From Algiphilus sp965216485 (GTDB lineage Bacteria; Pseudomonadota; Gammaproteobacteria; Nevskiales; Nevskiaceae), in contig NZ_OZ244162.1 in the NCBI RefSeq assembly GCF_965216485.1, forward strand, positions 2,790,001 through 2,854,000: 64,000 nucleotides of DNA, given 5' to 3'. The notes below the pieces were generated by a model. It saw only the letters and a program-made list of their open reading frames with translations, was not told the origin of the DNA and searched no databases. Shown piece by piece: positions 54,183 through 62,165 of the stretch; positions within the stretch are counted from its first letter, which is position 1; each line of letters starts with the position of its first letter. The position numbers and the translations under genes were made by a program.

Positions 54183-55322
54183 CTAACCATCCATGACCTC
54201 GCCCTTTTGATATTCCCGGCTGTCCAGAATCTCCTCGCAGGCACGCGCCTCCCAATCAAAAGCGAGCCGCTGCACCAGTGACTGGGCCTGCAGCGCCAAT
54301 CGCTGGTAGCGTTCTTGGCTATGGGCGATCCGGGAAATGGCCTCCGCCCAGGCGAACGCCTCCGACCCCTTTACGAGAAACTCGTCGGGCAACCATTCCC
54401 GATGCTCGGGAAGGTCGCTGGCAAGCAGCGGCAGTCCGGCGCTCAAGGCTTCGAGCATGGCGTTCGAATGGCCTTCATGCTCCGAGGGGTGTAGCAGCAG
54501 GTGGACGCTGCTCCATATGGCTTCAGGTGGACACCATCCCGCAAACTCGACCTGACCGGATGCCACCAGATCTGCCGCCTTGCAACGAAGCGCCTCCTCG
54601 CTAGGACCGGCACCAAAAATCCTCAGTCGAAGGTCTGCATCACGGAGCAATCGCACGGCTTCGACCGCAAGATCGACGCGCTTGCGGCTTTCCAAGACGC
54701 CAACCACCGCCAGCACCATCGCGCCGCCCGAGTAAGGGGCTCCCTCAACACTCTGCGGTGGCGGCTCGTTGGGCATGACCAGGGCAAATCTCGGGCGCAC
54801 ACACTGGTTCCGTGCAAGAACCTGACCCAGCAGTGTCTCTGAGACTGCGACAGCACGCCCGTGCCACAGAGCAGCACTCTCCAGCACCCGCTCCAGTCTC
54901 AGCACCAGTGACGGCACACCGTTGATCTGATTGTTGCGCCGAGTATCCGCTCGCAGAAACAGCGTATAAGGCAGGCGAAGGATCAGTCGAAGCGGCAGCA
55001 ACATGGCGCCGTAGTTGATGCTGAAGGCAAAGGCGTGCGTCACCCGGTAGCGAAGCCCCAGATAGAGCAATTGCCAAGGCATGGCCAAGTGCAGCCATGC
55101 CCAGAAGAGAGCGCCTCGTTCAGGCCAGTTCTCAGGCCACCAGAAGCGATGCCAATGACAGTTGGGGTGCTCGATGGGAAAGCGACGCACGGCGGCATAG
55201 TGCACGGTGCAGCCGCGCGCCAGCAAAGCCTCGATGGCCCGAAACAGCCGCTTGCACAAGCCGCCGGGCTTGGGCATGTAATAGGCGGTCAGGACCGCGG
55301 GCGGGCGCCGTTGCTCTTCCAC
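54183..55322 (-). CDS. Glycosyltransferase, GT4 family
   Basis: This 379-residue GT-B enzyme has the N-terminal strand and loop PAVLTAYYMPKPGGLCKR. The donor domain has VLAVVGVLESRKRVDLAVEA, LLLHPSEHEGHSNAMLEALS and GLPLLASDLPEHREWL, with the EX7E motif on EHEGHSNAMLE. A GTG at 55322 is taken as start and overlaps the asnB end by 34 bases; the ATG at 55277 would remove part of the first strand. It adds a sugar to the growing chain; specificity unknown. Confidence 0.88.
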   Translation of the reverse strand: MEEQRRPPAVLTAYYMPKPGGLCKRLFRAIEALLARGCTVHYAAVRRFPIEHPNCHWHRFWWPENWPERGALFWAWLHLAMPWQLLYLGLRYRVTHAFAFSINYGAMLLPLRLILRLPYTLFLRADTRRNNQINGVPSLVLRLERVLESAALWHGRAVAVSETLLGQVLARNQCVRPRFALVMPNEPPPQSVEGAPYSGGAMVLAVVGVLESRKRVDLAVEAVRLLRDADLRLRIFGAGPSEEALRCKAADLVASGQVEFAGWCPPEAIWSSVHLLLHPSEHEGHSNAMLEALSAGLPLLASDLPEHREWLPDEFLVKGSEAFAWAEAISRIAHSQERYQRLALQAQSLVQRLAFDWEARACEEILDSREYQKGEVMDG

Positions 55323-57154
55323 AGCAGGTAGTTGTAGACGTTCCAGAGGCGGAACCCGTGATCGCGCTTGCCCGATCGATGATCTCGAAGATATGCGTCG
55401 AAGCCAGCCGACTCGACCGGCGCGTCACACGTGCTCAGTAGATCGCTCAAATGGGCTCCCAAGTCGGATCGAAACCATTCGTGAATCGGTACGCCGAACC
55501 CCTGCTTGCGTCTCTCCCAGATCGACGGAGGAATCGTGCTTCCCAGCGCAGCCCGCAGCAGCTGCTTACCTTTCATGCCTCGACGGTGCCAGGTTGCGGG
55601 TACGGAAAAAGCCATCTCGACGAGATGACTATCCAAGAAAGGACAGCGTACCTCGAGGGAATGGGCCATTGACGTACGGTCGACCTTCACGAGGATGTCC
55701 TGCGGCAGGTAGACGAGCGCATCGGCGTACATCAGTTCGAGCAGATCATCAGCACAGGCTGCGCGCTCGAAAGGTGGAGGCTTGTGGCCATGATCCTGCA
55801 ATTGCGGGAAGAGTCGTCGCGCGTGTGCAGGTGGAAAGAGGTGGTTGGCGATGTAGGGCGTTTCGGCGCCGTGCCTGTCGACGACGTCCTGGAAGAGATG
55901 TGCCTTTTTGAGCAGACTGCGACTGTGATGTGTCATGGGTTCTGGAAGCGAACGTATCACCCGGCCCACACCGCGGCGCGCTGTGGCAGGGAGGGATGTG
56001 TACCACCGCAGCAACGTACGCGCGTGATAGCGCTCATAACCACAGAACAATTCGTCGCCACCGTCCCCTGACAACGCGACTTTGACGTACTCAGCAGCGA
56101 CCTGCGACACGAGTCCTGTGGGCAACAGCGACGGGTCCGCAAAGGGCTGGCCGACATGCCCCAACACCAGCGCTGTCAATGTCTGGAGATCCCAGCCGGG
56201 GAACTCTTGGCAGTGGTGATCCGTGCCCAACGCACCCGCGACGCTCGCGGCATAGCCGCTTTCATCATAGCGAGGATCGGAGAAGGCTATCGTGAAGGAC
56301 TTGAGCGCACCTCCATGACGCTGGCTCGCGGACGCACAGACGAGCGAGGAGTCCACGCCGCCGGACAGGAAGGCGCCGACCTCCACATCTGCCACCAGGC
56401 GACGGTCGACGGCTTCATTGAAGGTGTTCGCGATCTGATCGCGCGCATGCGAAATAGAGCCAGACCAGCCACCGACCTTCAAGGTCCACCATTGCCGCAC
56501 GCTAGGTGTGTGGTCGCCGCTGTGCCATTCCAGAAAGTGTCCCGGAGGGATTTCTCGAATCCCGCGGTAGAAGGTCCAGCCTGGTAGCGTGAAGCCGTAG
56601 CGAAAGTAGTCCGCCGTGCTGTCAAGATCCTCCGACCAGTCGGCATCCGGCGCAATTTGCTCCAATGCACTGAGTTCGGAGGCCGCAGCGAAGACGTCGC
56701 CCCATTGTGTGTAGAACAGGGGTTTCTTCCCCATCCGGTCACGCGCAGCCAACAATCGCCCTTCGGATGCGTCCCAGAAGCAAAACCCCCACATGCCTTC
56801 CATGCGATGAAGGAAGGCCGCCCCATGAAGCACCAGTCCCGCGAGCAGAACCTCGGTATCGCCGTCGCTCCGGAAAGCCCAATGATCTGCAAGCTGCCTG
56901 CGGAGCTCGCGGTAGTTGTAGATCTCACCGTTATACGTCAGGTGATAGCGGCCATCCGTGCTAGCCATCGGCTGTGGGCTACCAGCAAGGTCGATGATCG
57001 AGAGACGGCGATGTCCCAAAACGGCCCCATCGACTGACTGCACGCCTTCGCCGTCCGGCCCACGATGCTGCAGTGCGTTCATACCCGCCTTGATACGCCG
57101 GCACTGTTCAGCAGGCTCCAGCGCCGGTGCATGGAGAAAGCCCACACCACACAT
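55289..57154 (-). CDS. asnB: Glutamine-hydrolysing asparagine-synthase-like amidotransferase
   Basis: The 621 residues contain the N-terminal glutaminase with nucleophile Cys2 (MCGVGFLH), NALQHRGPDGEG, LGHRRLSIIDL and YNGEIYNYRELR. The synthetase half has the pyrophosphate loop LSGGVDSSLV and DRTSMAHSLEVRCPFLD. In central metabolism it makes asparagine. Within glycan loci such enzymes commonly amidate uronic acid residues or make related decorations, and the placement between two glycosyltransferase genes (gap 1 base, overlap 34 bases) favours that. Substrate is not shown. Confidence 0.9.
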   Translation of the reverse strand: MCGVGFLHAPALEPAEQCRRIKAGMNALQHRGPDGEGVQSVDGAVLGHRRLSIIDLAGSPQPMASTDGRYHLTYNGEIYNYRELRRQLADHWAFRSDGDTEVLLAGLVLHGAAFLHRMEGMWGFCFWDASEGRLLAARDRMGKKPLFYTQWGDVFAAASELSALEQIAPDADWSEDLDSTADYFRYGFTLPGWTFYRGIREIPPGHFLEWHSGDHTPSVRQWWTLKVGGWSGSISHARDQIANTFNEAVDRRLVADVEVGAFLSGGVDSSLVCASASQRHGGALKSFTIAFSDPRYDESGYAASVAGALGTDHHCQEFPGWDLQTLTALVLGHVGQPFADPSLLPTGLVSQVAAEYVKVALSGDGGDELFCGYERYHARTLLRWYTSLPATARRGVGRVIRSLPEPMTHHSRSLLKKAHLFQDVVDRHGAETPYIANHLFPPAHARRLFPQLQDHGHKPPPFERAACADDLLELMYADALVYLPQDILVKVDRTSMAHSLEVRCPFLDSHLVEMAFSVPATWHRRGMKGKQLLRAALGSTIPPSIWERRKQGFGVPIHEWFRSDLGAHLSDLLSTCDAPVESAGFDAYLRDHRSGKRDHGFRLWNVYNYLLWKSNGARPRS

Positions 57155-57155
57155 C

Positions 57156-58307
57156 TCAGTGCGCCCTCACCATCTCGAACAACGCGGTGTATCGCTGCGC
57201 ACAGCCACTCCAGCTCAGCCGCTCCCGCTCGACCCAGCGTGGACCGGCTGCGGAACAGGCTTTCCACTTCTCGGGAGATTCGAGCAGGTCACGAATGGAA
57301 GCCGCCAGCTCTTTTTCATTCCCCACTGGGAAGAGCACGCCCCCAGCTGAATGTTCAAGAATCTCTCGCACTCCGGGAATATCGGAACCCGCGACGGGAA
57401 CACCTGCTGCCAACGCCTCGACCACCACATTCGGACGTCCCTCAGAGCGAGCGGCGTGCACGAGAAGATCGTGCCCCGCATAGAGTTCGCCCATGCTCTC
57501 GGGCGCGCGGGAACCCGTCCACGTGATGCGCGCTGTAACTCCCAGGCGATCAGCCAGTCGAAGCAGCGCCACTTCTTCCGGACCTTCTCCGACGACGGTC
57601 AGTGTGTACCCCTCCGGCAATTGGACCAGGGCGCGCAAGATCACGTCGATCTGTTTGCGCTCAATCAGGCTACCGACGGCGAGCAGGCGCCGGCCGTGCA
57701 GCCGACTTGATTCCGTTTGGCGCGTGACGGCCACCCCATTGGGAATGAATACCAGCTTGTTCCGTACATCAGGGAAAGTCGCGGTCAACTGCTCCTGCAT
57801 TGATGCGCTGACCACGACCACCTTTTTGCTGACCTTCAATGCCATCGCCATAATCCAGCGCGAAATCCGGCGTTGTGCTGCACCCGTCACATCATCGCCG
57901 CGCAACGTGGTCACAACTGGGAGCCCCCACAACCGACCGGCAAAAGCAGCCGGCAGGGCCGCAATGGCCCAGTTTGCGTGAAGGACATCCGCCCGGCGGC
58001 CCTGCTGAAGCAACTTCCATACAAGCCCGCCTAGCAGCAGTGGCACCAATAGCCAAGCCGCCGGAGACTGCCGCAGCTGTACCGGTATGCCGCCAGGCTT
58101 GTGGGCCAGCACCTGCAAGGACATTGGCGCGTAGCGGACGGTAACGACATGCTCCGGTCCCAACACTTCAGCAGGCAAGGTCGCGGCTGGCGTTACCACG
58201 GTGACCTCGTGCTGCCGCGCGAGCTCACGTAGCAAGCGCGCAACAAAGATTCCGCTTGCGCTGTCCCTCGTCAACGGGTACGACGTTGTCACGCTGAGGA
58301 TGCGCAA
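57156..58307 (-). CDS. Glycosyltransferase, GT4 family
   Basis: This 383-residue GT-B transferase has SVTTSYPLTRDSASGIFVAR at the N-terminus, ANWAIAALPAAFAGRLWGLP, LLAVGSLIERKQIDVILRAL and HAARSEGRPNVVVEALAAG with the EX7E catalytic motif. AGSDIPGVREIL follows. The GIF-like loop and SLIERKQ segments are typical of the group acting on polyprenyl-linked oligosaccharides. It sits 1 base before asnB and 117 bases after the GT2 gene. Confidence 0.9.
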   Translation of the reverse strand: MRILSVTTSYPLTRDSASGIFVARLLRELARQHEVTVVTPAATLPAEVLGPEHVVTVRYAPMSLQVLAHKPGGIPVQLRQSPAAWLLVPLLLGGLVWKLLQQGRRADVLHANWAIAALPAAFAGRLWGLPVVTTLRGDDVTGAAQRRISRWIMAMALKVSKKVVVVSASMQEQLTATFPDVRNKLVFIPNGVAVTRQTESSRLHGRRLLAVGSLIERKQIDVILRALVQLPEGYTLTVVGEGPEEVALLRLADRLGVTARITWTGSRAPESMGELYAGHDLLVHAARSEGRPNVVVEALAAGVPVAGSDIPGVREILEHSAGGVLFPVGNEKELAASIRDLLESPEKWKACSAAGPRWVERERLSWSGCAQRYTALFEMVRAH

Positions 58308-58424
58308 TGAGCTCGTTCCTGTGTGGGCTCAGAATCCCGGCCGCAAGACAGAGGTTGGACCACTGCCAAAGTGATGGCGCGCATATCGCTTCGACTCAAG
58401 CCAAGGATGCGTCCCGCGAGCCGA

Positions 58425-59318
58425 TCATTCAGAACGACCGCTGCCATCCTGTGACCGTCGTGTTGCGTACAGCAGATTCGTGATTTGTTCTGAAACGAGC
58501 CCAATGAGAAAAACCAGTACCGAGGTGATGAGCAGTAACCCCGTCCCGTTGGTAAAGCGCCCCACAGTGGAAAAGGTATAGAGGTAATAACCGACACCGC
58601 CCGCAAAGAACAATGCACTGATCGGCAGAAACAGCTTCAGCGGTGAATACAGGGTCCCAACACGAAAAATGATGAGCAGAAAGCGCGCCCCGTCGCGCAG
58701 GACCCGGATATGGCTTTTTCCCCCAGCCTTACGCGCTGCAACGTCGACTGGGACGAAGCCCACACTATATCCAGCGCGGAAAAAGGCCATGGTGCTGGTT
58801 GTCGGATACGAGAAACCGTTGGGCAGCATGTGCAGGAATTCGCGAAACAACTCGGCACGCACAGCCCGAAAGCCGGACGTCAGATCAGCAACCGGCTGCC
58901 CGACGAAGAGACTGGCAAAGCGGTTGTAGACCGCGTTGGCAAGCCATCGGCCCCAGCTCGCTTGGGCATCTTTGCCCCGGGCGCCCACCACAAGGTCGTA
59001 ACCTGCGTGAAGCTGCTCGAGGAGCTTGGGAATCTCCGAGGGCTGGTGCTGGCCATCGGCATCCATGAGAACCAGAAGAGTGCCTTTTGCCGAGCGTGCG
59101 CCGGTCTTGATCGCCGCGCCATTGCCTTTGGAATAAGGATGACGAATGACATCGGCCCCCTCCGCCCGCGCAATGCGAGCCGTGTCATCCGTCGAGCCGT
59201 CATCCACAACAAGGATTTGCGCATTCGGGAGCTGGGCACGCAAGGCCGGCAGCAACGACTGCAAGCCGAGGGCTTCGTTCTTCGCCGGGATGATTACGGA
59301 AACACGCTCGTACGTCAC
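58425..59318 (-). CDS. Glycosyltransferase family 2 with C-terminal membrane helices (polyprenyl-phosphate sugar synthase-like)
   Basis: This 297-residue enzyme has the GT-A core SVIIPAKNEALGLQSLLPAL, ILVVDDGSTDDT and the metal-binding VLMDADGQHQP, then LTSGFRAVRAELF. Two C-terminal hydrophobic segments follow (LKLFLPISALFFAGGVGYYL and LLLITSVLVFLIGLVSEQI). This is the layout of dolichyl/undecaprenyl-phosphate sugar synthases. A GTG at 59318 is preferred because GGGAG lies 5-6 bases before it; a longer frame starts at 59360. The product, a polyprenyl-phosphate sugar, would be a natural donor for the membrane GT-C protein encoded just upstream. Confidence 0.87.
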   Translation of the reverse strand: MTYERVSVIIPAKNEALGLQSLLPALRAQLPNAQILVVDDGSTDDTARIARAEGADVIRHPYSKGNGAAIKTGARSAKGTLLVLMDADGQHQPSEIPKLLEQLHAGYDLVVGARGKDAQASWGRWLANAVYNRFASLFVGQPVADLTSGFRAVRAELFREFLHMLPNGFSYPTTSTMAFFRAGYSVGFVPVDVAARKAGGKSHIRVLRDGARFLLIIFRVGTLYSPLKLFLPISALFFAGGVGYYLYTFSTVGRFTNGTGLLLITSVLVFLIGLVSEQITNLLYATRRSQDGSGRSE

Positions 59319-59361
59319 TGGTACTCCCACTTCGACGTCATCATGGTGCCGATTCAACACG

Positions 59362-61299
59362 TCACTCTTCGGCGGAACGCGTTGCCGACCGTTGCTTCAG
59401 GTCATCGATGAGACGGAACTTCTCTTCGTAGAGAGCCTCTCTCTCGCCGCCGAGCAGACCATCATCCGTCGTGTCTCGTTCCTTCGCCACCTCGAGCGCG
59501 CGCCGCGCAATGTCGAAGTTGCCAGTAATCAGGAAGAGATTGCTGAGCCGCAGTGCGGAACTCGCCGAAGGCTTCATATTGTCGACCTTCTGAAAGGATT
59601 CCAGGGCACCAAGAGGCTTCCCCTGCTTCAGATAAAGCTCTCCATCAAGAACGAACATGGAGGCAACGCCATTCTTGTGATGCTCACTATTGCCGAGCTC
59701 AGGTATCGCACGGATCAGGTCGTGAACCGCATCGGCATGCTGCACGCACTCTGTGGAAAGCAGACGTCCGACCAGGCTCTCCATTGCCGGCCGCAACCCA
59801 TCGGTCCAGCTGTGCTCGGATATCCGCCGGACCAGCTCTGGTATCTCGAAACGGGGTTGCAACCCGAAGCTACAGGCGATATCGATCGACATCACCGGGA
59901 TACTGAGATCGCGGGGAAAACGCTCGTACGCCTGGTTCAGCTCTTCCAGCGCCACCAACGGCAATCCCTCCCCTGCCAGAAATTGCGCGTACGTCCGTTG
60001 CGCGCGCGGTGAGTCCGGATGCTCAGCGGCCCAAATCGGAATCAGACGCCCCCTGTCCCCCCACTCGTGCGCATGGCCGTAAGTAATGGTCCCGGATATC
60101 AAAGCAAGTAGGACGCCGAAGATGGGACCGAACTTCCTGAGATCTTCCCCCACGCGCACCAGTAGCCCATGCCCAAGCACGACGAAGCCGAAAATGGGAC
60201 CGACAAAGGGCAGATAGTTGCGGTGCTCGAAATAAAGCTCCAGCGCCACCGTGGTGGATTCCAGCAAGTGCCCACCGAGAAACCACAGTACCGAAAAGGC
60301 GAGTACTGGGCAGCGTCGACGGTAGATTAGCGCGATTGCTGCTGCGGCCAGCACCCCTATCATCGCCAATGCTGCGACCGGGTTGAGCAGCGATGAATAG
60401 ATGGGGAAATCGTCGTGAAACAGACCCATCCCATGGACCTGCATCGATACCAAATTCCACAGATAGTCGAAGAGCGCAACCGGCTGCGTCAGCAGGCGCT
60501 CGTAGAGCGTGAAGTCCCGAGACTCATAGGAGGGCGCCCACCTGGGAATATAGGCCAGGTAAGCCAGCAGACAGAACGTAGGCAGATGCAGCGCCACCCA
60601 CTTCCAGAAATGGAGAGAACGGCTGGCCGGAACAGCCGCCAATAGCGTCACCTCGGTCACGAGAAGATAGACCGGCAGGAGAATGCCAGACTCCTTGCTG
60701 TAGCTGGCGAGGGCAGCGAACAGCAGCAGCGAGAGACTCATCAGCGCAAGACGCCGCCCCTCGCTCAATGATCGGTTCAGCCTCAGAGCGACATGGACTG
60801 CAACACCCATCAATACAAAGAGTGCGGAGAGCTGCGTCATCCGTTGGACCACGTACATGACCGTGGAAACCTGCGCCGGATGCAGTAGCCATAGTGCGGC
60901 AACGAAGAGGGCCATCCCGTTGGCTGCCGCTTCGGAACAGCGCTGCCGCAGGAGAAGGCGAGCCAACAGGAACGCCAACAGCCCGCAGAGCAGGTGAATC
61001 ATCAGATTCACGTGCTTGAATCCTCCTGGATTCGAAGGCCACGCAAAATCATTGATGAGGAAACTCGTCTTCGCCACCGGCCGGCCCAGTGGCCCTGCGT
61101 TGCCGGTGCGAAGGTACTGGGTGTACTCGCCCCAGTCTGTGACGCCCCCTTTTAACGCCGATAGATTGTCGAAATCGTCGAGAAGGAAGAATCCAGGAAT
61201 TGCTGGCTGATAGGCCAGCCATGTGCCGATCAGCGCAAGTGCCAGGCCCACACTAGACCACAGTGATGTGCTGCTAAAAAATTGCGGCAAGCGATTCAA
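59362..61299 (-). CDS. GT-C-like membrane protein with TPR domain, candidate pilin glycosyltransferase
   Basis: This protein has about 645 residues, with around 10 membrane helices in the first two-thirds and TPR-like helical pairs in the last third (RTYAQFLAGEGLPLVALEEL, LYLKQGKPLGALESFQKVD). The first periplasmic loop carries an acidic motif FLLDDFDNLSAL, as in GT-C enzymes that use polyprenyl-phosphate sugars. AALWLLHPAQVSTVMYVVQR is a second conserved-looking stretch. The layout recalls the TMTC O-mannosyltransferases. The longest frame begins at an ATG at 61395, overlapping pilA and its terminator; a TTG at 61299 is preferred, with no clear ribosome site. Its position directly after pilA suggests the pilin is the acceptor. 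Confidence 0.7.
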   Translation of the reverse strand: MNRLPQFFSSTSLWSSVGLALALIGTWLAYQPAIPGFFLLDDFDNLSALKGGVTDWGEYTQYLRTGNAGPLGRPVAKTSFLINDFAWPSNPGGFKHVNLMIHLLCGLLAFLLARLLLRQRCSEAAANGMALFVAALWLLHPAQVSTVMYVVQRMTQLSALFVLMGVAVHVALRLNRSLSEGRRLALMSLSLLLFAALASYSKESGILLPVYLLVTEVTLLAAVPASRSLHFWKWVALHLPTFCLLAYLAYIPRWAPSYESRDFTLYERLLTQPVALFDYLWNLVSMQVHGMGLFHDDFPIYSSLLNPVAALAMIGVLAAAAIALIYRRRCPVLAFSVLWFLGGHLLESTTVALELYFEHRNYLPFVGPIFGFVVLGHGLLVRVGEDLRKFGPIFGVLLALISGTITYGHAHEWGDRGRLIPIWAAEHPDSPRAQRTYAQFLAGEGLPLVALEELNQAYERFPRDLSIPVMSIDIACSFGLQPRFEIPELVRRISEHSWTDGLRPAMESLVGRLLSTECVQHADAVHDLIRAIPELGNSEHHKNGVASMFVLDGELYLKQGKPLGALESFQKVDNMKPSASSALRLSNLFLITGNFDIARRALEVAKERDTTDDGLLGGEREALYEEKFRLIDDLKQRSATRSAEE

Positions 61300-61325
61300 A
61301 GCTTTGGCTGTGGAAATAGGTAAGC

Positions 61326-61356
61326 AAAAACAAAGGCCCCCGTAGCGGGGGCCTTT
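61326..61356 (-). terminator. Rho-independent terminator of pilA
   Basis: An 11-base-pair stem (61346-61356 with 61332-61342) has a 3-base loop and is followed on the minus strand by GTTTTTG, 20 bases after the pilA stop. It lies in the upstream part of the next open frame. Confidence 0.9.
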
Positions 61357-61376
61357 AGGCAATCGGACACTGCGAT

Positions 61377-61826
61377 TTAATTGCCGCCGCGACAATTAGC
61401 CGGGCGATACTTGTCGTCCAGCGTTCCACCCGTACAAATTACACGGACGCCGTTACCGTCACCTTCTACCAAATACTCGAAAGTATCATCCTCAACATCA
61501 GTTCCAAGATTGGTGAGCGTGTAGGTCAACAAAGTGCCGGTGCTGCTGGTAGCAAACGCAATAGACTTGACATATTCGCTCTGACCCGCATCAGTATTGA
61601 TACCAGCTTCATTAGTGGTGGCGGGCATGCTACCTGTCGATAGATAGTACTCGCCTACATTTGTGCGAGCAGCGCTAGCGAGAACCAAGACCTCGCTCAC
61701 CTTCGAACGGATCGTGTAGTCCTGATAGGCCGGGATCGCGATCGCGGCGAGAATACCGATGATCGCAACCACGATCATCAGCTCGATCAGGGTAAAGCCC
61801 TGTTGGCCCTTCTTCACATGTGTCAT
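61377..61826 (-). CDS. pilA: Type IV major pilin
   Basis: This 149-residue prepilin has a short positively charged leader (MTHVKKGQQG) cut before Phe11, then the conserved FTLIELMIVVAIIGILAAIA helix with Glu at mature position 5. The C-terminal disulfide loop is formed by the cysteines in VICTGG and ANCRGG. Pilins build the fibre for twitching and attachment. The ATG at 61826 has an AAGGAG ribosome site. A consensus sigma-54 site lies upstream. No C-terminal serine of the kind glycosylated by PilO is present, so any glycan would be attached elsewhere, for instance on Ser/Thr-rich parts (SSTGTLLTYTLT). Confidence 0.95.
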   Translation of the reverse strand: MTHVKKGQQGFTLIELMIVVAIIGILAAIAIPAYQDYTIRSKVSEVLVLASAARTNVGEYYLSTGSMPATTNEAGINTDAGQSEYVKSIAFATSSTGTLLTYTLTNLGTDVEDDTFEYLVEGDGNGVRVICTGGTLDDKYRPANCRGGN

Positions 61827-61897
61827 AGGAATCTCCTTGTGTACTTCAATGCATTGAGGAAGCCGGCAGTGATGGTCCGGTCGACCGAACTCCATTG

Positions 61898-61913
61898 TGC
61901 AAGGCATGTGCCA
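61898..61913 (-). promoter_or_regulatory. Sigma-54 (RpoN) promoter of pilA
   Basis: On the minus strand the sequence TGGCAC-N5-TTGCA matches the -24/-12 consensus exactly (TGGCAC at 61913-61908, TTGCA at 61902-61898). It lies about 70 bases before the pilA start. PilR-type activation would be expected; pilSR are not in the window. The rest of the 339-base gap to guaA shows no gene. Confidence 0.9.
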
Positions 61914-62165
61914 GTTGCAGAAGAGCCGTTCGCAGGGGCTTCTGCGGCCATTTGTCGGTGTCCGACGCCCTTGCGCTGACAATTCTTCGCAGACAGCTGT
62001 CAATAAGTGACGCAAATTGTCAGTTCCTGCCGTCCGGCTAGCCGTCATTCGGCGACCGTGTCCTGCTTGTAGCGAGCGTTGATCCACTTGCGCGGGGCTT
62101 AACCCCTTCCTGCAAAAGGCGTTCCAAGGGGGTGCGCAAAGGCCTGCGCCCCGAGCCGCTGCGCG

